NCBI GenBank assembly: GCA_964487455.1
Contig: CAZARE010000145.1
Coordinates: 1 to 38,269, forward strand
DNA length: 38,269 bases
Direction: 5' to 3'
Source of the DNA: DASWJZ01 sp964487455
Lineage (GTDB): Bacteria > Pseudomonadota > Alphaproteobacteria > Rhizobiales > Afifellaceae
Below the pieces are notes generated by a model, which was not told the DNA's origin, did no database searches, and saw nothing but the letters and a program-made list of their open reading frames with translations. Positions 17,424 through 25,442 of this stretch are shown piece by piece. The position numbers and the translations under genes are program-made. Position 1 is the first letter of the stretch; the number at the start of each line of letters is the position of its first letter.

Positions 17424-19345
17424 CTTGCGTCGCCGGCCGCCCGCGCCGTTCCGGCCAAGGCCCTGTTATCGCTACTATTCTGCGAGCCGGTGGCGCTCCG
17501 GCTTCCGGTCTCGCGCTGCGGTGCGCCGAAGAGGAAGCCTTGGACGATGCTGCAGCCTGCCGCCTTGAGCAGCGTCACCTGCTCGCTCGTCTCCACGCCC
17601 TCGGCCGTCACGTCGACGCTCAGCGTGCGACCGAGCGAGACGATGGATGCGACGATCGCCGCAACGTCGGCGTCTTCCGTCAGCTGGGCCACGAAGGAAC
17701 GGTCGATCTTGATCTTGTCGAAGGGGAAATGTGCGAGCGAGGCCAGCCCCGAATAGCCGGCGCCGAAATCATCCATCGCGATGCGCACGCCGAGCGCCTT
17801 GATACGGTTCAGTAGGTCCATCACGTCAGGACCTGAGTCGAAGAAGAGGCTCTCCGGCACTTCGATCTCGAGACGGTCGGCGGGAAGACCGGTCTCCTGC
17901 AGCACCTTTGCGATTGTCTTGTCGATTTCCTGTGAGCGAAATTGCGCCGCAGAGAAGTTTACCGCCACTGAGCCGGAATCAAGCCAGGAGGCGGCGTCCT
18001 CGCAGGCCCGCCTGAGTATCCAATCGCCAATCGGACGGATCAGGCCCGTCTCCTCGGCGACCGACAGGAAGTCGCGCGGCGCCAGGATGCCCTCGCCGGG
18101 GCGCTCCCATCTGACCAGCGCCTCGTAACCACGCAGTCGGCCGGATGCCAGCTCCAGTTGAGGCTGATAGAAGACTACGAACTCTTCCCGCTCGAGCGCC
18201 TTGCGCAGGTCGCGCTCGAGCGCCTCGGTGCGATGCATCCGCTCTTTCATCTCCGTGTCAAAGACGGCAAGCGTGTTGCGTCCCTGCAACTTTGCCTTGG
18301 CGAGCGAGCCGGCTGCGGCACGGAAGAGCACGTCACCGTCCTCGGCATTGATCGGATAGAGGGCGGCTCCGATGCTGGCGCTGATCATGATCGATGCGCC
18401 GTCGATCTCAAAGGGCGCGCTGATCGCGTTGCGGATCTGATGGGCGAGCTGGCGCATGGAGTGCGTCGCCTCTCCTTCTACGATGACCGCGAACTCATCG
18501 CCGGAGACGCGCGCCAGCCCGGCTGGCGGGGTTGCGAAAGGCCGCAGCCGCTCAGCCGCCATCCTCAGCACCTTATCGCCCATCTGGTGGCCCCAGATGC
18601 CATTCACCCCGCGGAAGCGGTCGAGGTCGACCACCATCAACAGGACCTGCTGATCAGCCTCAGCGGCGCGCTCAAGGGCGTCGTTGAGAATCTCCACAAA
18701 GCCGGCTCGTGTCGGCGCCTCGGTTAGCGGATCGTGGGCGACGGAATTCGGGTCGAAAATCTTGCGCTCGCGAAAGCCGTGGCCGCGCGTCACCACAAAG
18801 GCGACCGCGATGACCGCGAGGACGGCTAGTCCGACGGTCACCATCGCAACAACGCTGAAGGCGCGGGTCAGCGATTCCAGCCCTCGGGTCTGATCGACCT
18901 CGACAAGAAGCGAGCCCGCCATCTCCCCGTTTCTGACCACAGGGACCGCGACCCGTTTGATCACCGAGGGGGAAAGACCGATGAGACTTGGAAGAAGAGG
19001 AGAGTCTTCCATGACGATGCCGCCCCGCGCCACGAGCCGGGCAAGGTCCGGCCGGTCCGCCTGGGTCAGCTCCGGCTGAGAACTGAGGCTACGGCCCGGT
19101 ACCGCGCTTTCGATGACGTTTCCGTCCAGGTCGAAATAGGAATAGCGCACGACCGAGGAGAGAGCCGCGCTGGCCGCGATCGGTCTGCCGCGGGCGAGAT
19201 TCGCGGCAAGCTCCTGTGCGGCGACGATCGCGTCGCCATCCAGAACCGAGCGCACAAACAGTCGTGAGGCTGCGAACACGGATATTCCAAGGGCAAAGCC
19301 CACAAGGAACACGATCACCGCGGCGCGAAACTTCGGAATCGACAT
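17420..19345 (-). CDS. Membrane GGDEF-EAL protein; canonical EAL, weakened GGDEF domain
   Basis: The protein has 641 residues with the same layout as its downstream neighbour: TM1 (about 8-30), a periplasmic sensor ending in VDQT (150-153), TM2 (about 162-187), then GGDEF and EAL. The EAL residues are intact: EAL (408-410), VNFS (Asn463), EVPES, DDFGAGYS (from 525), KIKID and AEGVET (from 581), so phosphodiesterase activity is likely. The GGDEF part keeps SGDEF (281-285) but has HDPLTEAPTR in place of HDPLTGLPNR, NG in place of ND, no Tyr in the ALYxAK motif and no I-site Arg. It may be a weak cyclase or a GTP-sensing module. The ATG is at 19345. The gene follows fabI on the same strand after 99 nt. 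Confidence 0.9.
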   Translation of the reverse strand: MSIPKFRAAVIVFLVGFALGISVFAASRLFVRSVLDGDAIVAAQELAANLARGRPIAASAALSSVVRYSYFDLDGNVIESAVPGRSLSSQPELTQADRPDLARLVARGGIVMEDSPLLPSLIGLSPSVIKRVAVPVVRNGEMAGSLLVEVDQTRGLESLTRAFSVVAMVTVGLAVLAVIAVAFVVTRGHGFRERKIFDPNSVAHDPLTEAPTRAGFVEILNDALERAAEADQQVLLMVVDLDRFRGVNGIWGHQMGDKVLRMAAERLRPFATPPAGLARVSGDEFAVIVEGEATHSMRQLAHQIRNAISAPFEIDGASIMISASIGAALYPINAEDGDVLFRAAAGSLAKAKLQGRNTLAVFDTEMKERMHRTEALERDLRKALEREEFVVFYQPQLELASGRLRGYEALVRWERPGEGILAPRDFLSVAEETGLIRPIGDWILRRACEDAASWLDSGSVAVNFSAAQFRSQEIDKTIAKVLQETGLPADRLEIEVPESLFFDSGPDVMDLLNRIKALGVRIAMDDFGAGYSGLASLAHFPFDKIKIDRSFVAQLTEDADVAAIVASIVSLGRTLSVDVTAEGVETSEQVTLLKAAGCSIVQGFLFGAPQRETGSRSATGSQNSSDNRALAGTARAAGDAR

Positions 19346-19444
19346 GGGAATCCCGATCAGGCGCGATCAGGAGACCAAATTCCTGTAAAGAATTTCCTTA
19401 CTAGCGGCGGAATTGTGCGGGATTTGCTACCAACGAGAGTAACC

Positions 19445-20275
19445 TTATTCCGCCGCCGCGCGCGCCGCCTTGTCGTCGTCCTGAGGTCCCAGTTGCGCGA
19501 GCCTCGGCATCGCCACGATATTGTAGCCGCAATCCACGTAATGGATTTCGCCGGTGACCGCGCGCGACAGGTCGCTCAGCAAGTAAAGCGCGGCGCCGCC
19601 GATATCCGCCGTCGATATGTCGTGCTTGAGCGGGGCATTGGCCCGCTGATAACTGAACATGAGCCGGGCGTTCGCCACGCCGGCTCCCGCCAACGTGCGG
19701 ATCGGCCCGGCGGAGACGGCGTTGACGCGAATGCCGCCTTGCCCGAAATCGACTGCGAGATATCGCACGGACGCCTCTAACGCGGCTTTTGCCACGCCCA
19801 TGACATTGTAGTTCGGCATCACCCTTTCCGATCCTCCGTAGGTGAGGGTGAGGAGGCTCCCTCCGTCGGGCATGAGCGGGGCCGCCATGCGGGCGATCTC
19901 GGTGAACGAGTAGCAGGAGATAAGCATGGTGCGGGCGAAGTTCTCGCGCGACGTATCGGCATAGCGTCCGCGCAGCTCGGCTTTGTCAGAGTAGGCGATC
20001 GCGTGGACGACAAAGTCGATCGTTCCCCATTCGGTGCGCAGCCTGTCGAACACGGCCTGCATCGAGGCGGCGTCCTCCACGTCGCAATGGTGGACGACCT
20101 TTGCCCCGAGCGAAGCGGCAAGCGGCTTCACTCGCCGTCCGAAATGATCGCCCTGGTAGGTGAAGGCCAGCTCCGCGCCGTGCTCGGCCAGCATGCTCGC
20201 GATGCCCCATGCAATCGAATGGTCGTTGGCCACGCCCATGATCAGGCCGCGCTTTCCGGCTATCAACCCGCTCAT
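19445..20275 (-). CDS. fabI: Enoyl-[acyl-carrier-protein] reductase (NADH) FabI
   Basis: FabI carries out the last reduction of the fatty acid elongation cycle and is the triclosan target class. The 276-residue protein has the nucleotide loop GVANDHSIAWGIA, and Tyr146, Tyr156 and Lys163 in YGGSERVMPNYNVMGVAK, the standard catalytic set. I start it at ATG 20275 (MSGLIAGKRG), the family N-terminus; a longer reading would overlap the end of fabB. It is the third gene of fabA-fabB-fabI, 10 nt after fabB. The tail is Ala/Arg/Glu-rich. Confidence 0.96.
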   Translation of the reverse strand: MSGLIAGKRGLIMGVANDHSIAWGIASMLAEHGAELAFTYQGDHFGRRVKPLAASLGAKVVHHCDVEDAASMQAVFDRLRTEWGTIDFVVHAIAYSDKAELRGRYADTSRENFARTMLISCYSFTEIARMAAPLMPDGGSLLTLTYGGSERVMPNYNVMGVAKAALEASVRYLAVDFGQGGIRVNAVSAGPIRTLAGAGVANARLMFSYQRANAPLKHDISTADIGGAALYLLSDLSRAVTGEIHYVDCGYNIVAMPRLAQLGPQDDDKAARAAAE

Positions 20276-20285
20276 TGCTGCGTTC

Positions 20286-21509
20286 CTAATCGGCGTGACG
20301 TTGGAAAACCAAGGTTGCGTTGGTGCCGCCGAATCCGAAGGAATTGGAAAGCACACAGTCGAGTTTCACGTTGTCGCGGCGTTCGCGAATGATCGGCATA
20401 TCCTCGAACTTCGGATCAAGCTCCTCGATGTTGGCGCTCGCGGCAATGAAGCTGTTCTGCATCATGAGCAGGCAGTAGATTGTCTCCTGCACGCCGGTGG
20501 CGCCCAGCGAGTGGCCGGTGAGGGACTTGGTCGCGGAGATCGGAGGGGACTTGTCGCCTGGCCCGAAGACCTCGCGAATCGCCTCGATCTCGCGTTCATC
20601 CCCGACCGGCGTAGAGGTGGCGTGCGGATTGATGTAGTCCACCGGCGCCGCCACAGTGGAAAGCGCCATCCTCATACAGCGAACCGCTCCTTCGCCCGAC
20701 GGCTGCACCATGTCGTAGCCATCCGAGGTCGCGCCGTAGCCCGTGATCTCGCCGTAGATCTTGGCGCCGCGCGCTTTGGCGTGCTCCAGCTCCTCGAGCA
20801 CCACGACGCCCGCGCCTCCGGCGATGACGAAGCCGTCGCGCCTGACGTCATAAGCGCGCGAGGATTGTTCCGGCGCGTCGTTGAAGCCGGTGGACATCGC
20901 TCCCATTCCGTCGAACAGGTTGGAGAGCGTCCAGTCGAGCTCTTCCCCCCCGCCAGCGAAGATGATGTCCTGTTTGCCCAGCTGGATGATCTCGAAAGCA
21001 TTGCCGATGCAATGGTTCGATGTGGCGCAGGCCGACGAGATGGAATAGTTCACGCCTTTGATCTGGAAGGGGGTGGCAAGCGTGGCCGAATTGGTGGACG
21101 ACATCGCCTTCGGCACCGCGAATGGGCCGACGCGCCTTGCGCCCTTCTCGCGCGTCACGTCGGCGGCCTCGACGATGGCGCGCGTCGAGGGCCCGCCGGA
21201 ACCCATGATGATGCCTGTGCGCTCGTTGGACACCTCGTCCTTTTCGAGCCCGGCGTCCTGGATCGCCTGCCGCATAGCGATGTAGTTCCAGGCCGCGCCC
21301 CGTCCCATGAAGCGGGTGGTGCGGCGGTCGAGCTCTTCGGCGGGGTCGGGATTTGGCGCAGCGTGCACGTGGCAGCGGAAACCGAGCTCCTTGTACTTCT
21401 CGGAGAAGACGACGCCCGAGCGGCCCTCGCGCAGGCTCGCCAGCACCTCCTGGGTGTTGTTCCCGATAGATGAGACGATGCCCATGCCGGAAACGACGAC
21501 CCGTCTCAT
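20286..21509 (-). CDS. fabB: 3-oxoacyl-[acyl-carrier-protein] synthase I FabB
   Basis: FabB elongates unsaturated and saturated acyl-ACPs with malonyl-ACP, and is needed with FabA to make unsaturated fatty acids anaerobically. The 407-residue thiolase-fold protein has Cys161 in SSACATS, His297 in NPHATSTPVGD, and Lys328 and His333 in KSLTGHSLGATG, the complete Cys-His-His set. The C-terminal motif NSFGFGGTNATLVF is present. The ATG is at 21509, 60 nt after fabA. The fabA-fabB-fabI order beside irr is a known Hyphomicrobiales arrangement. Confidence 0.96.
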   Translation of the reverse strand: MRRVVVSGMGIVSSIGNNTQEVLASLREGRSGVVFSEKYKELGFRCHVHAAPNPDPAEELDRRTTRFMGRGAAWNYIAMRQAIQDAGLEKDEVSNERTGIIMGSGGPSTRAIVEAADVTREKGARRVGPFAVPKAMSSTNSATLATPFQIKGVNYSISSACATSNHCIGNAFEIIQLGKQDIIFAGGGEELDWTLSNLFDGMGAMSTGFNDAPEQSSRAYDVRRDGFVIAGGAGVVVLEELEHAKARGAKIYGEITGYGATSDGYDMVQPSGEGAVRCMRMALSTVAAPVDYINPHATSTPVGDEREIEAIREVFGPGDKSPPISATKSLTGHSLGATGVQETIYCLLMMQNSFIAASANIEELDPKFEDMPIIRERRDNVKLDCVLSNSFGFGGTNATLVFQRHAD

Positions 21510-21569
21510 GGCATTCTCCTTCTAGTGACGAAGCGGGGCACGCAACACTACGCGCGTCACACCGTGCGC

Positions 21570-22085
21570 TCAGGCCTTGAATAGTCCGACCTTGAGATTT
21601 TCCGCCTGATAGATGGTCTCGCCGTCCGCCTTGAGCCACCCGTCGCCAATGCCGAGCACGAGCTTGGAGCGGACGACGCGTTTCAGGTCGACTCCGTACT
21701 CGACCAGCTTTACGCTCGGCAACACCATGCCGGAGAACTTGACCTGGCCCACCGAAAGGGCGCGGCCGCGTCCTTCGCCGCCCAACCACCCCAGAAAGAA
21801 ACCAAGCAGCTGCCACAGTGCGTCGAGCCCGAGGCAGCCTGGCATCACCGGGTCGTCCCTGAAATGGCAGGAGAAGAACCAGAGGTCGGGGCGCACCGCC
21901 AGCTCCGCCCGCACCATACCCTTACCGCCTTCGCCACCCTCTTCTCGGATCTCCGAGATACGGTCGAACATCAGCATGGGCGGGAGCGGCAGCTGGGCAT
22001 TGCCTTCGCCGAACAATTCGCCCCGCCCGCAGGCGAGGAGTTCGTCAAATTCGTACCGCGACTGGCGCGCTTTCATTGGCTTCAT
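21570..22085 (-). CDS. fabA: 3-hydroxydecanoyl-[acyl-carrier-protein] dehydratase/isomerase FabA
   Basis: FabA dehydrates 3-hydroxyacyl-ACP and isomerises trans-2- to cis-3-decenoyl-ACP, the entry to unsaturated fatty acids. The 171-residue hot-dog protein has the active site stretch CHFRDDPVMPGCLGLDALWQ with His74 and Asp88. It is the first gene of the fab operon and is divergent from irr across about 165 bp. That spacer holds an inverted repeat just upstream of the fabA start. Confidence 0.96.
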   Translation of the reverse strand: MKPMKARQSRYEFDELLACGRGELFGEGNAQLPLPPMLMFDRISEIREEGGEGGKGMVRAELAVRPDLWFFSCHFRDDPVMPGCLGLDALWQLLGFFLGWLGGEGRGRALSVGQVKFSGMVLPSVKLVEYGVDLKRVVRSKLVLGIGDGWLKADGETIYQAENLKVGLFKA

Positions 22086-22087
22086 GG

Positions 22088-22134
22088 GCCTCCCGCCGGT
22101 TGGGCACGCTACCTAACACAGGCCAGCGGGAGGC
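22088..22134. promoter_or_regulatory. Inverted repeat in the fabA-irr divergent spacer, candidate operator or leader hairpin
   Basis: GCCTCCCGC (22088-22096) and GCGGGAGGC (22126-22134) are perfect 9-bp inverted repeats separated by 29 nt. The repeat starts 3 nt upstream of the fabA ATG, so on the minus strand it may fold over the ribosome binding site. It does not look like the ICE motif bound by Irr. Its role is unknown. Confidence 0.4.
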
Positions 22135-22249
22135 GAAACGCCCGCCGAGCCTCCGCTTGTCTCGATTGCCGCGATTCCATATAAGTCAGCTCGGAATACG
22201 GGATTTCTTGGAAGATGCAGTGAGACAGAGTCGAGGCCGCCAGGACAGG

Positions 22250-22639
22250 ATGGCGGCGCAGCTTCGCCATGCAGGGCTGCGGCCCACCCGCCAGCGCGTC
22301 GAGCTGGGCCGCGTGCTATTTGCCAGGGGTCACCGTCACATCTCGGCCGAGGACCTGCATGGGGAGGCGCAGGCGGCCGGCGTGCGCGTCTCGCTTGCAA
22401 CGGTCTACAATGCGCTGCACCAGTTCACCGGCGTCGGCCTTCTCAGGGAAGTCGCGATCGACGGCACCCGCACCTACTTCGACACGAATGTGAGCGACCA
22501 TCATCATTTCTTCGTGGAGGGCGAAGGCCGGCTGATCGATGTGGAAGGAAGCGTCGGGTTCGATGCCCTTCCGCAGCCGCCAGACGGCATGGAGATCACC
22601 GCCGTGGAGGTGGTAGTGCGTGTCCGCCGGCGGAAGTAG
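22250..22639 (+). CDS. irr: Iron response regulator Irr (Fur family)
   Basis: Irr is the heme-responsive Fur-family regulator that controls iron and heme genes in rhizobia. With the ATG at 22250 the protein has 129 residues. LRPTRQRVELG and VSLATVYNALHQF form the winged helix, and SDHHHFFVEGE (His84-86) is the Irr-type HHH motif. The close match to Irr rather than Fur lies in GTRTYFDTN and PDGMEITAVEVVVRV. Alternative in-frame starts at 22220 (GTG) and 22208 (TTG) would add 10-14 residues. None of the possible N-termini contains the GCPWH heme motif known from Bradyrhizobium, so heme sensing would rely on the HHH site. The gene ends 2 nt from the convergent SH3 gene. Confidence 0.9.
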   Translation: MAAQLRHAGLRPTRQRVELGRVLFARGHRHISAEDLHGEAQAAGVRVSLATVYNALHQFTGVGLLREVAIDGTRTYFDTNVSDHHHFFVEGEGRLIDVEGSVGFDALPQPPDGMEITAVEVVVRVRRRK

Positions 22640-22641
22640 CT

Positions 22642-23181
22642 CTACCGCTCAAACACCTCGTCCGGATAGACGCCCCATAGGCGGTCCTGGGCAATCCAGC
22701 CCTGGTGCCCCTGCACTTGGATGCGGCACCAGGTCCCGGTGCACTCCTCGACGTCGGCGATGACGCGCGGCTCCAGATAGGCCACGACCGTGGCCTCTCC
22801 GTTGGCGCTTCTCCGGGCGGGGAAAGGGCCGCCCCTTTCCCAGGGCGCCACCAAGGCCGTGCGTTTTCCCGAGAGCAGACTGTGAAACACCCAGCCTTCG
22901 GCGCCGTCCGAATCTCGGATCTTCCGCCAGTTGTCGAATTCCTGGGTGATCTCGACCGGCAGTCCAGCGCGCACGAACGTGAAGGCGATCTCGTATTCCT
23001 GGCCTGGACCGCGCCGCACATTCACGTTGTCCGACTTGAGGCTGACGAAACGCGGCAGGGGGAGTCCGGTCCCGCGCCGCTCGTCCTGCGCCGCCAAGGG
23101 AGAGGCGAGCACGGCAAGAGCCACCGCGCCGGCGAGACAGAGGAGGAGGGGTCGGAGACGTCGAATCATGGCGGCGACCAT
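22642..23181 (-). CDS. Periplasmic protein with bacterial SH3-like domains
   Basis: The 179-residue protein starts with a signal peptide (about 1-31, basic MIRRLRP then a hydrophobic core ending LAAQ). Two SH3-like units follow. The first (about 47-105) contains SDNVNVRRGPGQEYE and the stretch DSDGAEGWVFHSLL; the second (about 125-170) contains WCRIQVQGHQGWI. Such domains bind peptidoglycan or other peptides in the envelope. It matches the SH3-domain (DUF1058-type) protein often seen near irr in this order. A start at Met5 (23169) is equally possible. It is convergent with irr, with 2 nt between the stop codons. Confidence 0.85.
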   Translation of the reverse strand: MVAAMIRRLRPLLLCLAGAVALAVLASPLAAQDERRGTGLPLPRFVSLKSDNVNVRRGPGQEYEIAFTFVRAGLPVEITQEFDNWRKIRDSDGAEGWVFHSLLSGKRTALVAPWERGGPFPARRSANGEATVVAYLEPRVIADVEECTGTWCRIQVQGHQGWIAQDRLWGVYPDEVFER

Positions 23182-23299
23182 AGTGCGGAAAGGCCGCTCC
23201 TCCTACCGGACGGCATTTGTTGCGTTTGACGGACCTTCCGTTAAAGAGCGTTTATAGCGCGAAAGCGGCGGCATCGTGGGTAGCGGGCGAGCGGGAGCA

Positions 23300-24298
23300 A
23301 TGACGAAAGCCAAACCTTTGGTGATCGTGACGCGCCGGCTTCCCGAGCCCGTGGAGACGCGCATGCGCGAGCTGTTTCAGACGCAGCTCAACATCGACGA
23401 CAAGCCGATGTCGCAGGCCGAGCTCGTCAAGGCGATGCAGACCGCAGACGTGCTTGTCCCCACGGTCACCGACCGCATCGACGCGGAGATGCTCGCCCTG
23501 GCCGGCGAGCGGCTGAAGCTCATCGCCAATTTCGGCAACGGGGTCGACAATATCGACGTGGACGTAGCGGTGAAGCGTGGCATCACCGTTACGAACACTC
23601 CCAACGTCCTCACCGAAGACACCGCCGATATGACCATGGCGCTGATCCTCTCCGTGCCGCGGCGGCTGGCTGAAGGCGCGCGCATCCTGCGCGAGGGACA
23701 CAAATGGTCAGGCTGGTCGCCTACCTGGATGCTGGGCCACCGCATCTGGGGCAAGCGTCTTGGCATCGTCGGCATGGGCCGCATCGGCACGGCGGTTGCG
23801 CGGCGGGCGCGGGCGTTCGGGCTTTCCATCCACTACCACAACCGCCGCCCGGTTGAGCCCAAGGTCGAGGAGGAGCTGGAGGCGACCTATTGGGACAGCC
23901 TCGATCAGATGCTGGCGCGCGTCGACATCGTTTCCGTCAACTGTCCCGCAACTCCCGCCACCTATCACCTGTTGTCGCGCCGGCGGCTCAACTTGATGCG
24001 TCCGGAAGCGGTCATCGTGAATACGGCGCGTGGCTCGATCATCGATGAGGAGGCGCTGATCGAGATGCTTGAGACGAACGCCGTCTCCGGCGCCGGTCTC
24101 GACGTGTTCGAGCACGCGCCGGCCGTGAATCCCAAGCTGATCGCCCTGGCCAAGAGCGGCAAGGTGGTGCTTTTGCCGCATATGGGCTCCGCCACGCTGG
24201 AGGGGCGCGTGGACATGGGGGAGACAGTGATCATCAACATTCGGAGCTGGATGGACGGGCACAAGCCGCCCGACCGCGTGCTGCCAAGCTTCGTCTGA
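23300..24298 (+). CDS. D-2-hydroxyacid dehydrogenase, glyoxylate/hydroxypyruvate reductase-like
   Basis: The 332-residue protein belongs to the NAD(P)-dependent D-2-hydroxyacid dehydrogenase family and looks most like rhizobial glyoxylate reductases. FGNGVDNIDV lies at about 78-87, the dinucleotide loop GMGRIG at 158-163, the catalytic Arg244 in NTARGS and the catalytic His294 in LPHMGSAT. The usual catalytic Glu is missing: the stretch reads DVFEHAP where relatives read DVFEHEP, so Ala273 replaces it, although Glu271 is nearby. Activity may be reduced or altered. I chose the ATG at 23300 because GGGAG lies just upstream; an in-frame GTG at 23276 is possible. A decarboxylase-like gene follows after 40 nt on the same strand. 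Confidence 0.9.
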   Translation: MTKAKPLVIVTRRLPEPVETRMRELFQTQLNIDDKPMSQAELVKAMQTADVLVPTVTDRIDAEMLALAGERLKLIANFGNGVDNIDVDVAVKRGITVTNTPNVLTEDTADMTMALILSVPRRLAEGARILREGHKWSGWSPTWMLGHRIWGKRLGIVGMGRIGTAVARRARAFGLSIHYHNRRPVEPKVEEELEATYWDSLDQMLARVDIVSVNCPATPATYHLLSRRRLNLMRPEAVIVNTARGSIIDEEALIEMLETNAVSGAGLDVFEHAPAVNPKLIALAKSGKVVLLPHMGSATLEGRVDMGETVIINIRSWMDGHKPPDRVLPSFV

Positions 24299-24338
24299 GA
24301 AGGCGCGAAGCCCCGCGCCGGTTGCCTGGGAGGCGGAT

Positions 24339-25310
24339 TTGAACCGCAAGATCGCACTGGAAGAGCATTTCGCTATCGAGGAGACGTTGAGCGATTCCCT
24401 TGGATTCGTTCCGAGAAGCCATCAACAGGAGCTGAAGGCGCGGCTTCTCGACATCCACGACCGGCGGCTCAGGCTGATGGACGATTACGGGATCGAGATG
24501 ATGATCCTGTCGCTGAATGCCCCAGCGGTGCAGGCGATCTCGGACAGCAAGCGCGCCGAAGAGGTGGCGCATCGCGCCAACGACGTCCTCGCCGAGGCGG
24601 TGGCGAAGCGACCCGACCGGTTCCGCGCCTTCGCCGCGCTTGCCATGCAGGATGCCGAGGGGGCGGCGCGCGAGCTCGAACGCTGCGTCAAGGAGCTTGG
24701 CTTCGTCGGTGCACTGGTGAACGGGTTCTCCGAGGTTGGCGAGGCGGCGGTCTATTACGACATTCCCGAGTATCGCCCGTTCTGGGCCGTGGTGGAGGGC
24801 CTCGACGTGCCCTTCTATCTGCATCCGCGCAATCCGCTGCCGAAGATGGCGGCGATCTACGATGGTCATCCGTGGCTATACGGCCCGACCTGGGCATTCG
24901 CGCAGGAGACGGCGGGGCATGCGCTTCGGCTGATGTGCTCGGGCCTGTTCGACGAGCATCCGCGCCTCGCAATCATCCTCGGCCATCTCGGCGAGGGGAT
25001 CCCCTACAATCTGTGGCGCATCGACAATCGCAACGCCTGGCTCGATCTGCCGCCGACCTATCCCGCGAAGCGGCTGATTGCCGACTACTTTCGCCAGAAC
25101 TTCTACGTGACCACATCCGGAAACTTCAGCACGTCGACGCTTGTCGAGGCGATAGCCGAGATGGGTGCCGATCAGGTCCTATTTTCGTGCGATTGGCCGT
25201 TCGAGAACGTGGACCATGCGGCCAAGTGGTTTGACGCCGCCGCGATCAGCGAAGCGGATCGCCAGAAGATCGGCCGGCAGAACGCCGCCCGCCTCTTCAA
25301 GCTCGATTAG
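24339..25310 (+). CDS. Amidohydrolase-family decarboxylase, gamma-resorcylate decarboxylase-like
   Basis: The 323-residue TIM-barrel protein closely resembles gamma-resorcylate (2,6-dihydroxybenzoate) decarboxylase, which reversibly converts 2,6-dihydroxybenzoate to resorcinol and CO2. The metal site is complete: Glu8 and His10 in ALEEHF, His162 in YLHPRNP, His216 in LGHLGEG and Asp285 in SCDWPFE. The stretches ILSLNAPAVQAI and GPTWAFAQETA are also typical. The start is TTG 24339, preceded by GGGAGGCGGA. No resorcinol hydroxylase or ring-cleavage gene is nearby, so the substrate could be another aromatic acid of the same superfamily. It probably shares a transcript with the dehydrogenase upstream. 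Confidence 0.87.
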   Translation: MNRKIALEEHFAIEETLSDSLGFVPRSHQQELKARLLDIHDRRLRLMDDYGIEMMILSLNAPAVQAISDSKRAEEVAHRANDVLAEAVAKRPDRFRAFAALAMQDAEGAARELERCVKELGFVGALVNGFSEVGEAAVYYDIPEYRPFWAVVEGLDVPFYLHPRNPLPKMAAIYDGHPWLYGPTWAFAQETAGHALRLMCSGLFDEHPRLAIILGHLGEGIPYNLWRIDNRNAWLDLPPTYPAKRLIADYFRQNFYVTTSGNFSTSTLVEAIAEMGADQVLFSCDWPFENVDHAAKWFDAAAISEADRQKIGRQNAARLFKLD

Positions 25311-25359
25311 GCTGCGCCGGGACGGAGGCGCGCCGCTGTTGGCCCCGGCGTCAGTCCAG

Positions 25360-25395
25360 GCCCGTCTCGGGATGCCGATCCCCTGATAGACGGGC
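25360..25395. terminator. Nested inverted repeat between convergent genes
   Basis: GCCCGTCT (25360-25367) pairs with AGACGGGC (25388-25395), and inside it GGGAT (25369-25373) pairs with ATCCC (25378-25382). It lies between the convergent decarboxylase-like and nuclease genes. There is no T-tract; it may protect 3' ends of both transcripts or support factor-dependent termination. Confidence 0.5.
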
Positions 25396-25442
25396 GGAGA
25401 TCCGGCGTGTCCGCGCCGATGACTACGCGCCGACTGGGCCGT

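Noticed and set aside
23226..23256. TTGAC...TTTATA promoter-like pair upstream of the dehydrogenase gene
   Set aside because: The spacing of about 19-20 nt is outside the usual range and the match is weak, so it is not listed as a feature.
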